From Cryptomeria japonica (taxonomy: Eukaryota; Streptophyta; Pinopsida; Cupressales; Cupressaceae), in NCBI RefSeq assembly GCF_030272615.1, contig NC_081415.1:262074425-262138424 (forward strand): a stretch of 64,000 nt of DNA. The letters run 5' to 3'. Below, piece by piece: positions 1 to 11,505 of the stretch (positions within the stretch are counted from its first letter, which is position 1; the number at the start of each line of letters is the position of its first letter). The position numbers were made by a program, and so were the translations under genes. The notes beneath the pieces were generated by a model. It was not told where the DNA came from. It was given only the letters and a program-made list of their open reading frames with translations, and ran no database searches.

Positions 1-1
1 T

Positions 2-3000
2 TCATATTATATTGATTGCAAAATAGAAGACCTAGGGTCTTTATCTATTCACACCCAATTAGGTTTATTTTGCGGCAAGGACAAAAAGATCAAACTGGAG
101 TTTAGTATCTTAGAAAAGAAGAAACTCCATAATGCAGTATATTTTCTGGAAGACTTCACAAAGGATCACATCAGGATCATCTTGAGTAGAGTCTACGGTG
201 ACAAGATGTATCTAGAGAGGACACATGATATCATGCCTCAGGCAATTCATGCAATCACCAGTTTTTGCAACATAGGGGAAGTGCCAGCCCTAAGAACGGT
301 AAGCAAAACTGAAATGGCCAAGCTCACCGGTTCAACACGTGACTCACGGGGTATGACAGTTAATCCTATCAAGGATGATCTAGTGAAATACGCCTACATG
401 GTGATAGGCTACAGAACGTTTTCAGCCAGCAGGATTAATTCTATATTTGTTGTAGCAGTAAATGCCACTTACCGAATGATTAAAGAGGATGCATCTTTTG
501 ACTTATGCACCAGTATGCAGAGGCAACTCCTGTTGAATCTAAAGGCGATCAAACAGGACAATGCACTGAGGTTTAAGTTTGGGCAACTACTGCTAGGGTT
601 GTTCTTCTACTTCCAAGGCTACTTTCCTGGAGTAGGAGATGTCTAGTGGTCTCCTGACCAACCGGTTACCAAGCAGATCAAGGAAAGCATACAAGCCATT
701 GGAACTAGTTACCCTAAAGTACTGAAAAAATATTTTGATGAGTTCAGAAGAGAGATGAGTCAAAGGGTAAGAATCTCATGTGATATAGTAAAGAAATATG
801 AAGATGACATCTGTTTCACCATTCAGGTGGACAAATGCTTAATGGAGGCTGTTGAGCCTAGAATGGAGGAAGTAGAGCCAATGGGCTATGAAGTTATGTA
901 TGATATGCTGGAAGGGTATGCCTCAACCCTTATTGCCTCACCTCTTGATCCAAAGGCTAAAAGGACCAGAACCTACTTGGAGAGGATTGCACCGGCTAAA
1001 GAACCATCAGTTAAGAAAGGTAAAGAACCGGCAGCAAAGAAAGCCAAAGCAGTGCCTGCAACTTTGGCACCGGCTACCACTGCAACTCCAAGAGTGACCA
1101 AGCAGTCACCTGCAAAGAAGCAACCGAAGGTAACATTGACAAAAGTCTTTGAAAGAAAAAGGAAGACAAAGACAAATGAACTGGACTCTGAAGAAACCGA
1201 GTCTGATGAAAAGCCAAAGAAGGCCAGATAGACAAAGAAAATGAAGAAGAATGAACCGACAGCATCCGCACCGATAAATATTGACATCTCCTCATACAAA
1301 CCTTTGACACATTTTCAAAGGACAGTTAAGAATATTAGGAGAAAATTACTTCATGATTTAATAGATTATTATGATGATTTTAGTGATGAGGAAAAGGAAG
1401 AAGTATTACAGGAAATCATCATTTATTTGTGTAACAATGACCGGTCGCCATCAGAGATTAAATCTCAGACACCAGATTCTTTATTTAAAGGATTAGATAA
1501 TAAATGGCGCATTGCCACTGAAAAAGAATAGGAGATTAGGGAGAAAGTCTTTGCACAGTACTTTCTTGACCTCTCAAATTCAAAATTGTTTGATGTGTTG
1601 GACCAAAATAAAGGTCTCTTCTTCACAAGGAGAAGAAGACTCTGGTTGTTGGAGGGGAGAATTGATGATGTTGAAAAAGATACTCATCAGCATATGGATT
1701 ATGTTATCAACTCTGACAAAGAAAAAAGGGCTAACCTCCAAGCAGAAAAAGAACCGGTTGTTTCCAAACCGAATGAAGTTTTTGATGAGGAAGGAAACCT
1801 AGTTGAAGAACCAATCGATGCTATTGATGTCGATGCCATGGATGTAGAAGATGTCACTCAGGACATACCTTCTGAGGGAATAGAACAAGGGCAACAAGCT
1901 GAACAGGGTGGTGAGCAAGCTAAGGACAAACAAGAAGCGGCTCAAGAACAGGAAGAGAAGAAGAAGAGGGATGGAGATGAGAAAAAGAGAAAAGAGGAAG
2001 AGAAGAGAAAAGAGGAAGAGGAGAAACGAAAAGATGAAGAGGAGAAGAAGCAAGAAGAGGAAAAGAAGAAGAAAGAAGATGAGGAAATGAAGAAGAAAGA
2101 AGAAGAGGATAAGGAAGAGAAGAGGAAGAAGGAAGAGGAAGACAAGAAGAAGAAGGAAGAGGAAGACAAGAAGAAGAAGGAAGAGGAAGAAAAGAAGAAG
2201 AAGGAAGAGGAAGAGAAGAAGAAAAAGGAAGAGGAAGAGAAGAAAAAGATGGAAGAAGAAGAAAAGAAAAAGAAAGAAGAGCAAGACAAGGAACAAAAGA
2301 AAGAAGCAGAGACAAGGAAGAAGGCAGAAGTAGACAAGGTAGCAAAAGCAATGGAGAGCACTCAGATGGAGACTCCGAAGGCAACCGGGAGTCAAGCCAA
2401 ACTGGCTGATATCTCCAGTCCTATCAATCTCCAATCTACAAGTGAGTCAGAGCTTATGCAAAGCATCAAGGTTTCTCAAGAGCGCCTTGAGATCATTCGC
2501 AGGAAAAAGGAATAGGACATAATTCAGGCGGCTGTAGACACCCTTATCGGTTTAATCCCCGGTACTAATCTTCCTGACACTGAATCATCACTAGCACAAC
2601 TAAAACTACTATGTATGGTAGTGGATGATCATGTGCAGAGCCTGGAAGAAGTAGCTGAGGCAAATGTCAAGAAAGAGCACCAAAAGGCTCTTAACATTGC
2701 TCTGGTGAAAAAGATGAATGAGCTTAGGACTGAACTACTGAAAGATCAAAAGGACATAAGGAATGCCTTGGATGAGGGAAACTTGCTACTAAGCAAAATC
2801 TATCAACCTCATCTGTTCTGCAATGATGTGCTTGCCAAGAAGCAAAAGCTTCAAATGGACTTACAGTCCTACTTGGGCACATTTAAGACACCTTATGATT
2901 CCTTTGCAACATATGGGCAAACCATTCACTGGTTCCAGATCCAGTCAGCCAAAGTAGAGCAAGAGATCAGTACACGATCTAAAGATTTGCAGGAGCTACA

Positions 3001-3231
3001 ATTGGATTTACTTCCATGTCTGCAAATTCTTTAGAAGTGTTATCTGAACCTGGATGCCTTGACAATTACGCAGAAGCGGAGCACAGTTGATGCCATGGAG
3101 GAACAGGTATACCAGATGTAAACAGAAAAAGAAGTGGCCACCTCCTTACTTGAGTCCCGGTCACTATCCATGAAACAATTTTTGCAGGACTATAAATCGG
3201 TTTTTGACAAATATTATTCATTGTTGTCATA
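2..3231 (+). pseudogene. Decayed env-like accessory ORF with coiled coil
   Basis: One frame stays open from the left edge to a terminal TAA at 3229-3231 with no frameshift. It is broken by TAG at 644, 1229, 1529, 2513 and 3032 and TAA at 3119. The N-terminal 210 residues look globular. A Lys/Ala/Pro-rich stretch follows (about 960-1230), then an acidic part and a very long Glu/Lys charged helix (about 1955-2320). A predicted coiled coil ends the protein (2540-3230). This layout of globular head, acidic middle and coiled-coil tail matches accessory proteins encoded after pol in Sireviruses. Its function is unknown, and I recognise no enzyme motif. The start lies outside the window. Confidence 0.65.
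1955..2320 (+). repeat. Purine-only low-complexity tract coding for Glu/Lys
   Basis: About 365 bp of almost pure purine made of GAA, GAG, AAG and AAA codons, with short units like AAGAAGAAGGAAGAGGAAG repeated. On the plus strand it encodes a charged single alpha-helix-like Glu/Lys segment of the accessory protein. The long Leu/Phe/Ser-rich frames on the opposite strand are shadows of this composition. Confidence 0.9.
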
Positions 3232-3289
3232 AACTTTTTATTTATATCAAATGGAAACAGGGTTGTTTAGCGGTACTTTGTCATTGTTG

Positions 3290-3609
3290 GCAAAGGGGGA
3301 GAAGTATCTGTTTTTGGTTTTAAAATTTTGATCTTTTGATATAGGGGGAGAAGTACTCTATCTATTTTGAAGACAAATAGGGAGAAGTATCTGTTTTTGA
3401 AATTTTGATATATGTTTTGATAGATGCTATATGCTCTGATGTCTCAATGATTATGCTCTGTATGCAAAATTACTATACTTCGTGTTGATTAAGGGATAGT
3501 GTATATGCTTAGGGGGAGCAATTTTGTTAATGGCAAGTTTTTGTTGTAAAACACTTAGATGTCAAAATTTTATTTTCCTAAGTGTTGCCACCAATGCTAA
3601 AGGGGGAGA
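3290..3609 (+). promoter_or_regulatory. Multiple polypurine tracts before the 3' LTR
   Basis: Five purine runs of the type AGGGGGAGAAGT occur near 3294, 3343, 3379, 3511 and 3599. The last, AAAGGGGGAGA, ends one base before the LTR and is the likely primer for plus-strand DNA synthesis. Repeated tracts in this position are characteristic of Sireviruses. Confidence 0.7.
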
Positions 3610-3610
3610 T

Positions 3611-4794
3611 TGTTGGCATTTTTTATGTTTATGTTGTGATTGTCATTGATGGACACACACTTGTATTGAGATCCCCTTCATATGTATGAGCTAGGGCTCA
3701 ACCGGTATTTGTTCCAATTGGTATGTTGTATTCTAGTCTTTAGATTAATGATTTTGCAGAATGTGTTTCCCGATTTGAAGCAGCATGACGATTCCAAGCG
3801 GTTCATAGATCTCAACCAGTACAAGGGAGCAAAGCGGCTCAACACATTCTTACCAGTCTTCATTTTTGTCAAACCGACAATCGGTATTTTGTATAAACCG
3901 GTAATACTCTGTGATGAGTTACCAACCGACATTTTGTGATGAGTTACCAACCCACTGATTGATTGACAGTGCCGACACACTGACAGTGCTTTTTGTGTCG
4001 TGTTACTAAGTATGTCTAGATTCATTGAACATAGGAAATTGTAATGTAATCCTATTGGACCGGCATGAAATCAGATTCCTTTAAAAGGACATCATGTCTA
4101 GGGTTTTAGGTGTTGTTGTTGAGGTTGTTGTTGTTACTGAAAGGGTTTATGTTGTGGCTAGGGTTTAAGGTGATTGTTGAGTTGTAAGAGCGATCTCATC
4201 TGAGAAGATCAAGTTGTAAACAGAAAGAGATAGAGAAGACTAAAGTAATGCTGAAGTGCATTAGCAGTGAACTATATTGGATCTAATCAAGCAGTCTGTG
4301 CTATAAGATAGATCAAACACTTGTTGATTACTCACATCTTTGACAAGTCTATAGCCCTTAACCGGGTAGGCCTCAAAGCCTTTGTAAAATCCTCTAACAA
4401 GGTGGTTCACTTCTGTGAATCTGAAATCCTCTAACAAGGTAGTCTTTAATCGGACTTATCTCTTAACAGAGATAGAGATTCCTAACAGGATCTGTTCTGG
4501 TGAAGAACATTGTAAGACCTTAACCAATCTGGCTTCTATTCTGCAGATAGTGACTTGTGAGTTCCATCTCACCATGGTTTTTCCCAGTTGGGTTTCCACG
4601 TCAAATATCTTGTGTTATGGTTGTATTGCTTATGTGGGTGAATGCTTTATTCGCATTTTGGTTTGCATGTGTGATAACCGATCTGTCTGTTAGACTGTTT
4701 TACTGGTTTGTATTCAGACTGTGTAAGTGTTTAAGTACAAAGATTTTTGGCATACTAATTCACCCCCCCTCTTAGTATTCATCAGTTATCCACA
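3611..4794 (+). mobile_element. 3' LTR of the Sirevirus-like element
   Basis: Starts TGTTGGCATT directly after the polypurine tract and ends near CACCCCCCCTCTTAG...TATCCACA. Near the end it carries the block CATGGTTTTTCCC...GGGTTTCC, which also occurs in the LTRs at 9886-11500 and 21553-22973, so all three belong to one lineage. AACCGGT-type motifs are scattered through it. The right end is placed by comparison with those LTRs and is good to a few bases. Confidence 0.75.
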
Positions 4795-5755
4795 TTGTTT
4801 ATTTATTCTTCAGGAAGGTGGTAAGACTACATGGTCTACCAAAAAGTACAATTTCAGATCGCGACACCAAGTTTGTTGGATACTTTTGGAGGACCTTGTG
4901 GAAGAAGTTGAAAATAGAGTTGAAGTTCAGTTTTGTACACTATCCAGAAACTGATGGATAAACTAAGGTAGTGAACATGAGTCTGGATAACCTACTAAGA
5001 TGCTTGGTAGGAGATAAACCCAAGGGATGGGATCTGATTTTAGTATAGGCAAAATTTTCCTACAATAATTCTATCAAATAGAGCACTGGTAGATCACCAT
5101 TCAAAATTGCATATGGAGGCAATCCAAGGATCGCTTAAGAATTAAGGAAGATGTACCAAGAGAAGCACACAAGTGCTAAAGCTAAAGACTTTGTAGAGCA
5201 CATCAAGAATCTACATGAAGAGGTGAGGAAGCACATCAACAAGATGAATATGTAGTATAAGGTGAAGGCAAACCAAAAGAGTAGGCATAAGGAGTTCCAG
5301 GTTGGAGATGAAGTGATGGTCCACCTGAGAAAAGATAGGTTTCCAGGAGAGCCTACAATGAGCTGAAGATGAAGAAGTTTGGTCCTTGCAATATTTTGAA
5401 GAAGCATGATTCAGGGAATGTATATGAGGTAGATTTGTCAGATAGAATCAATATTTCCCCTATGTTTGACATTGCAGACTTAACAAAATATAATGAAGGT
5501 GGTGCAAAGGAGAAACCAGTGATAGAACAATGTAAAATCTCTGCACCTACTTCAAAGACGGAGGAGATTGAAGCAATTTTGGATAGTCTTTTGGGAAGGA
5601 GTACCAAAAATGGACAATATGAGGAATATTTGGTGAAATGGAGGGGAAGAACTATTGTATATTCATCATGGTTGTCCAAGGCATAGGTTGACCGTTTATG
5701 TTTCCTCAACCAATTGAAATGTGACGGGGTCACTTCTCAAACAACCCTAGGGGTC
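4795..5755 (+). pseudogene. Ty3/gypsy integrase C-terminal half and chromodomain (broken)
   Basis: Resumes in the integrase core: a match to VVRLHGLPKSTISDRDTKF includes the second catalytic Asp (SDRD) at about 4855-4870. The third region, normally TDGQTE, reads TDG-stop-TK. At least five stops and one frameshift near 5345-5370 break it. From 5369 the frame reads the integrase C-terminal beta-barrel and a chromodomain ending YLVKWRGRTIVYSSW. A C-terminal chromodomain defines the chromovirus clade of Ty3/gypsy. The N-terminal half should lie left of the window, cut off by the Sirevirus-like insertion. Confidence 0.8.
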
Positions 5756-6567
5756 TGATGTAGGAGCATCCAATGGTGTAAGGGCAATCCTACATCATCC
5801 AATTTTTCTTCTTCTTTTTGTTAAGTTTCTTTTAATGTTTTCTTATTTATGGATACCCATTTGGGCGAATAAGAGATTCCAATTGTCAGAATTGTTCTGT
5901 TGCTTTTTTCTAGCCAACTTGCTATTTTTAGAAAGTTTTAATCTAAAGATGGATGGAGACAAAAAAATTGCGGGAGGCTTTAGAATGGAAAAATAAGCAA
6001 TTTGGCGAAAGAATCAGGTCAAAACCATTTACGGTTTGAAATTTATTCAAGTTTCAGTTTCTCGAAAAACTGCTAAAAATTCTTCTGAGTCAAATTTAAG
6101 GAATTAAATGGTTCTGAATGGCCCCGAAAATGGCGAGAATTGGTGGAATGGAATTTTAGCATATTCTTCACTCCAAAATCTTTCAAATGGAGCATAAATC
6201 GGACTGTAAGATCAAAATTTATGGCTGCCTAAAGTTGGACAACTTTTTGAAAGTTTCTAGTTTATGAATTTGGCTCAGTTTTCAAATTTCAAATTATAAT
6301 TTTGGCTCCAAATTGTAGGGAGTCTATTTATGACCCATTTGGGGAAACCTGTAAGTTAGTTTCTGGGTGGAAATGTAGGATTGTGACAAAGGGAATTTCC
6401 AGAATTTATATAAGTTGTAATTTGTTGCAACTTGTGAGGATTCATTCCTCTTGAATGTATTTGCATGTAATGAAGTTATCTTTCAGTCGATAATAAAATA
6501 ATCTTTTGTTGTTCATTCCTATTTTTTTTCTAAGTCTCGGGTTCTACCTTCACGAACAAGTACAACA
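5756..6567 (+). mobile_element. 3' LTR of the chromodomain gypsy element
   Basis: Begins TGATGTAGGAGC shortly after the chromodomain frame and ends near AAGTACAACA. It contains a TATA-like TTATATAAG near 6403 and an AATAAAATAA polyadenylation-type signal near 6487. The start resembles the LTR at 14649 (GGTGCAGGAGCACC), so the two gypsy elements are related. Both boundaries are inferred from TG/CA ends, since the partner LTR is outside the window. Confidence 0.6.
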
Positions 6568-8055
6568 CAATACCATGGATCACAATGCAATATGTACATG
6601 ATATAGGTGAATATAATGAGCTTCATGATGTCACAAGACAATTAAGCCACATAAACACTCATATAAATGCAATAAACAATGCAAATTGAGGATATAAGTC
6701 CTTAACCCAATTGACCTACTATGATGATTTCCACACTACTCGCTCACAATTGTTTGTCTCACATATGTAATGATACATTATTTTTCAAACCAATACACAC
6801 CACATTCTAATGCAAGCACAACAATATCAACACATCACTTTGATGAATCACTTCAATTCCTTTCACATATACCATAGTGCATTCTCACAAAAATGATGCA
6901 CAATATACCCAATGCAAGTACAAGGATTGTTAATACATCCCAAGCATGAATTAAATATACCTCTATCACATCCAAAGGAAGTATTACACAATTTCATGCC
7001 ATGGAAAGCTCAATCAAGAGCCAATCATTGAGAAATAAAGGCAAATGATAGTGAGAGAAATCATGCCATCCTAAAAATGGACACAAAATCAATAGGCCCA
7101 CTCGTTGCCACTAATAATCTATGAAAGTAGGAATCAACCATTGAGTAGATTGTCACACTAGGGGGACCTCCTTGGTACACACATACGGGCCAAATCAACC
7201 TAAACAACATGCACTCAACAAATATCATGCTAGGTCAAACAAGTCAACACAACCATTGCCACCAATATATCCACACAAACCAAACACACAAGTGCCAACA
7301 AGAGCTTACACACAAGGAGCAACATACCAACAACTTATCCTTAGCTTTCTACCAAGGCTCTCACATAGGGGTATTTATCCATCCTTGATAGCTGCAAAAG
7401 ATCTAGGAGATACTCTTCCACCACCACATGTTTCTTGGGTTCGTTCGTCATAAACTCTCAAAAATGATGCACAAGGCACTTAAGCAACAAGCTAATAGCT
7501 AACTCACCATGTAAACACACATGCATCTATGCGCTAACAACCATATACATGGGGAACGATGTAACTAGAGATCTCAGTGTTACAAAATGGGCTTCGATAC
7601 TATAATGTAACACTCCAAGAAGAAACCCTAGTAGATAAGAGAAAAATACACTCAAGATGCTCAAAAATATCTTTTTGTGAAGAAATAAGTGACAAAACAT
7701 ATACATCTCAAAATAATGCTAAACACAAACCTCAATATTAGATCAATTGGTCGATACTTGCCATTGTGCCAATAGAATAATATGCACCTAAACCTTCAAC
7801 TAAACAAGAGTAAATGTAAGGAAACCATGGAACAAGTTCATTGAGGTGTTTAGGGTCACACAAAAACATCCCCAAAGTTGCAAGAGTTGAGTCAACAAAC
7901 TAGACCAATGACTAGGTCTTAGGTGTCACTTATGAGCTTTGATAAAACCCTAATTGCAATAAAATGGCTTCAAAAATATTTAAAATAACTCTAAACCAAT
8001 TCAAGACACCTCTATGGATTCCTAGACATCGCTACCTTCGAAAAAAATATGAAAA
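6568..8055. other. AT-rich spacer, possible minus-strand LTR remnant
   Basis: No gene recognised. Short open frames here look like chance. At 7570-7620 the minus strand reads an LTR-like end GTGTTACA followed by TAGTATCGAAGC, close to the plant initiator-Met primer-binding site TGGTATCAGAGC. This may be the junction of an old minus-strand retroelement whose LTR would extend right from about 7606. No partner LTR was found. Confidence 0.35.
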
Positions 8056-8380
8056 TGGGTCAAATTGACAACATGTTTAAGAGGTTAGGACCAAGTTTGA
8101 TGTCAAGATGATGAATACTATAAAAGTTGTCAAAAAAGATGTGAAAGTTGCTTGACAACTTTTCAAGTTGTCAAGCAACCTTGTCAAATACAATCCCAAT
8201 GACTGACCAGGTTTAAATTATTGTTATGACCATTGAAAGGGATGAAGGCAAGTATATAAACCCTCCTTTTGGTCGAGGAGAGGTTATTGATGGGTGTATC
8301 AAGCCTTGAGCCTTGAGCCTTTGAAACTTGCCTTGACATTTGATTTGAGATTTGCTGATTCACCTAGGTACTCTACATCA
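8056..8380 (+). mobile_element. Truncated 5' LTR of the gypsy element
   Basis: Matches the second half of the 3' LTR from about 14925 to 15225, including the block around TGCTTGACAACTT, the TATA-like AAGTATATAAACCC and the end CTCTACATCA. Upstream of about 8056 no similarity to the 3' LTR is visible, so roughly 270 bp of the 5' LTR has been lost or replaced. Confidence 0.8.
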
Positions 8381-8383
8381 TAG

Positions 8384-8396
8384 TGGTATCAAAGCC
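8384..8396 (+). promoter_or_regulatory. Primer-binding site (initiator Met tRNA type)
   Basis: TGGTATCAAAGCC lies three bases after the LTR end. It differs by one base from TGGTATCAGAGC, the usual plant initiator-Met primer-binding site. It marks the start of minus-strand DNA synthesis. Confidence 0.75.
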
Positions 8397-8461
8397 AAGT
8401 TCTAATTGGCAAGGGAAAGTAGTGGTGTTTGAAGAAGAGTAAGTTGACTTGTGAAGACAAA

Positions 8462-9510
8462 ATGCCTCCAAAAGGTGGGTCAGTGATTGTCAATAGATTT
8501 AAGGCCCTAGAAGATGAGATTGAAATAATGAAATCCATATAGACAAGGAGAGAGAGGGGTAAAGAAGAGAGTGACCTTCATGAAGAAGAAGAGGGTGAAG
8601 AGCGAGACCCTCATGTGAATCCTCAAGAAGAGGAGATGGATCTTGAAGAAAGAAGGCTTATCAATGCTTTGAAGACAATAAAGGGATAGACTTTTGATGT
8701 AAAGATGGATCTTCCAATGTATGAAGGAAAGATGGATGTTGAGGAGGTAATAGAGTGGGTTGATGCTCTCAATAACTACTTTGAATACAAGGAAGTGCCA
8801 GAGGAAAAGAAGGTGAAGCTTGCAAATGTTTTTTTGAAAGGGATTGCCTTGACATGGTGGAACTATAACCAAGGAGAAAGGGTGAAATGAAACATGTCCA
8901 TGATCACTTCATTGGATAGAGTGGTAAACAAATTGAAGAATCTAATCTTCTTTGTAGATTATGATGTTCAAGTGTTTGAGAATATGCAAAACTTGAAGCA
9001 AAGAGACATGGATGTGGCTGCCTAGACTGAGGAGTTTCCAAAACTTGGTATAAGGTCCATGCATGTGGAGAATGAGAGGGAGAAGGTGGCAAGATACCTT
9101 AATGGATTTAAGTTTAGCATCCAAGATGAAATTAGTTTGTAACCCCAAAGACATTTGAAGAGTGTTTTTAAGTGGCATGTAGGGCTAAAGAGAAGTTGAA
9201 GAGGAATCACGAACAACAAGGAAGGGGTAGAGGAAGAAGTTTCAGAGGTTGAGGATCTTTTGGTGGTAGAAATTAGTCCCAAATGTCATATGGAGAGTCC
9301 AGTGGGAGCCAAGAACAAATCCATGAGTCAAGAGGAGGTTTTAGAGGTAGAAGGCCTAACGGAAGGGGGAGATCAAATGGACCAGGAAGGGGATCCAATA
9401 CCTTCTCTAGTAGGTGTTATACTTGCAATTAGTTTGGACACCCTTCTTTCAAGTGTCTTGAGAAACAAGCCTCACACTCATAGGGAGGAGAACATAGAAA
9501 TCAAATTGTA
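8462..9510 (+). pseudogene. gypsy gag, decayed
   Basis: Starts at an ATG shortly after the primer-binding site (MPPKGGSVIVNRFKALEDE). A charged region follows, then the retrotransposon gag core around 8705-8890 (DVEEVIEWVDALNNYFEYK...LTWWNY), where the Trp pair is typical. Near 9417-9465 the frame reads CYTCN-stop-FGHPSFKC, a CCHC zinc knuckle with one stop inside. Gag would package the RNA into virus-like particles. At least six stops and some frameshifts interrupt it. Confidence 0.75.
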
Positions 9511-9540
9511 AAAGAAGATGGAGAGAGTGTGACTTAACCC

Positions 9541-9885
9541 ATGGTGAATGTTACATCAGAGGTTGGAGAAAGCTTGATGATTAGGAGAACATCACTCAAG
9601 GTACCAGTTGCCAAGGAACCCCCACAAAGGAAAGCACTATTCAAAATTAATTATAAGGTGCAAGGTAAAGTGTGTAAGGTAGTAGTGGCCTCAGACTCTA
9701 CTGATAATCTTATTGCATTAGAGATGGTAGGAAAATTAAATTTGAAATCCCTCACTCTAACCCATATAAAGTTTCATGGCTTAATAAAGGACAACAAGTG
9801 TTAATGAATGAGCAATCTTGGGTAGAATTCAACATTGGAGCATACAAGGACAAGGTCCTATGTGACATCATCCCTATGGATGTAT
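9541..9885 (+). pseudogene. gypsy aspartic protease N-terminal part
   Basis: MVNVTSEVGESLM... continues into a retropepsin-like stretch in which the catalytic D-S/T-G region appears as ASDSTDNLIALEMV (about 9685-9730). The canonical Gly seems lost. The frame stops at 9802, then continues out of frame to CDIIPMDV, where the solo LTR interrupts it. The protein part resumes at 11506. Confidence 0.65.
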
Positions 9886-11505
9886 TGTTGGCATTATATT
9901 ATAATTGATGTCAACCGGTATAGTATGTCACTGGTATGGATGCCAACCAACCGATATGCAAGATGGAGATTGTTGAATGATAGTTAGAGCTTGTTGACAT
10001 GGTGTCATCATGAATGTTAACCGGTATACAAATCGAAGTTATCGATAGTCAAGTATAAACATTGAAGAGTGTTGACATGTTGTTGCCAACCGATAAGCAT
10101 GACCACTGGTAAGCAAGCATAAGAAAGCAAAGAGACAGAACTGAAGAAAATAAATTGAGTGGTTGCCAAATTGGATAGGTTGAAGAGGTGAATACAGAAC
10201 CATGAGTAGTATGGGTTACCATGACCAAACCGGTAGAACAAAGAAGTGCATGACATAAAGGTTAACCAGTTAGTATATACTGGTAGTATGTTTGACAGGT
10301 GAACAAGTTTGAACAGACATAATCAAATATGTTGAATGTTGATAGAGATATCATGTGGACTCCAGGTGGCAAACATGCAGTGGTAGATGAATTGTGCATC
10401 AGCGAGGTTGTTACAGAGTAGGTTGATATTAAATGTTGACTGCGAAAATCATGGATCGAGTGCAGAGGATTGCGGCTCAAAGCGGCTCAAAAGGAAGCAG
10501 CTGGGTTGACAAAAATCAAGGCCAATGAACAAGATCTAGTTTGCTAAAAATAGAGAATATGCTTTGGAAGAATCAAAATGGTGGTGATGTTTTATTTGTT
10601 GCAAGCTATCAATCCCAGAGATAAGATCTGATTTGATTTGATATGGATCATGGTCGGTGAAGAAAACCCTAGGCACGTAAAGTTTGAATTTCCTTTTGGT
10701 GGGAAAGCATGAGTATAAATGTTTAGATCGAAGATCTAAGACCATGATAAGAGATTGATAATAAATTTGGGTTCTGCAAGGTGAGTGTTGATAGAAAAAT
10801 ATTGGAGTGACTGAGTGTTGAAAGAAGAACCGGTAAGAAAGGTGTAACTGACAAGGGTTAAAGTAACCGATAAGCTGTTACAGAGCATAACAGTCTATTT
10901 AACCGATAGTGTCTGAACTGGTAAGACAACAATAGAGAGTGAAGGAGAGAAAATGGAGTGTGAGAGGTGATCTGGAAAGGTAGAGCTTGAGTTGAAAAGG
11001 ATTCAGACAGAGTGATCAAAGAACTAGCATAGTAAAGAAGTAGTGTGACAGAGAAGAGTTAAACCGATAGAGAGGATACTTTGCAGGAGTTACAAAATTC
11101 ATTTGTAAAGGGGTATTTTTCATTCTATTGTTTTTATATCTCGTTGTATTTCAATGGGTAGATTCTCGGTGCAGAAGTTGGTGCTCCTTGAGTTGGTGCT
11201 CAAAATAGATCAAGGGTTGCCCATAAATTGTTAGGGGTTGGTGCTCCTTGGGTTGGTGCCCTAAATATTGTAAAATTGTTACTTCATTATGAGGCTAGAT
11301 TGGAGTAGTAGATCTCCAACAACATTTCTCACCAAGGTTTTTCCCACATTGGGTTTTCCTCGTATATCTGGTGTTATTTGATGTGCTCTTGTGTGTAATT
11401 ATTTGTTAGTATTTTTATCATTATATCAGTTGCACACACAGTTTGAAATTTTTTATAATCACCGATTCACCCCCCTCTTAGTGATATCTTGTGTTCTACA
11501 TGTAT
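9881..11505 (+). mobile_element. Solo Sirevirus-like LTR (9886-11500) with TGTAT target duplications
   Basis: The LTR runs from TGTTGGCATT (9886) to GTGTTCTACA (11500), 1,615 bp, flanked by TGTAT at 9881-9885 and 11501-11505. Removing the LTR and one duplication restores the host motif MDVCHLLLGRPWQ, conserved between gypsy protease and RT. The LTR has a TATA-like GTATAAATG near 10713, repeated GTTGGTGCTCC blocks near 11180-11260, and the GGTTTTTCCC...GGGTTTTCC and CACCCCCCTC blocks shared with the LTRs at 3611 and 21553. No internal region is present, so it is the product of LTR-LTR recombination. Confidence 0.92.

Larger units (their letters stand above)
1..4794 (+). mobile_element. 3' part of a Sirevirus-like Ty1/copia retrotransposon
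   Basis: This is the 3' end of an LTR retrotransposon; gag and pol lie left of the window. The order is a long accessory (env-like) reading frame, a non-coding stretch with several purine tracts, a polypurine tract touching TGTTGGC, and a 1.18-kb LTR. An accessory coiled-coil ORF after pol and repeated polypurine tracts are hallmarks of the Sirevirus branch of Ty1/copia (known of the family). The assignment is inference because no pol is visible. The element sits in the integrase gene of a gypsy element that resumes at about 4795. Confidence 0.7.

Noticed and set aside
1799-2434. Long minus-strand frames rich in Leu, Phe and Ser
   Set aside because: They are the complement of the purine-only Glu/Lys tract of the accessory ORF. 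Composition alone keeps them open.
8507-9282. Minus-strand frames over the gypsy gag
   Set aside because: Shadows of the plus-strand gag, which carries the recognisable core and zinc knuckle.
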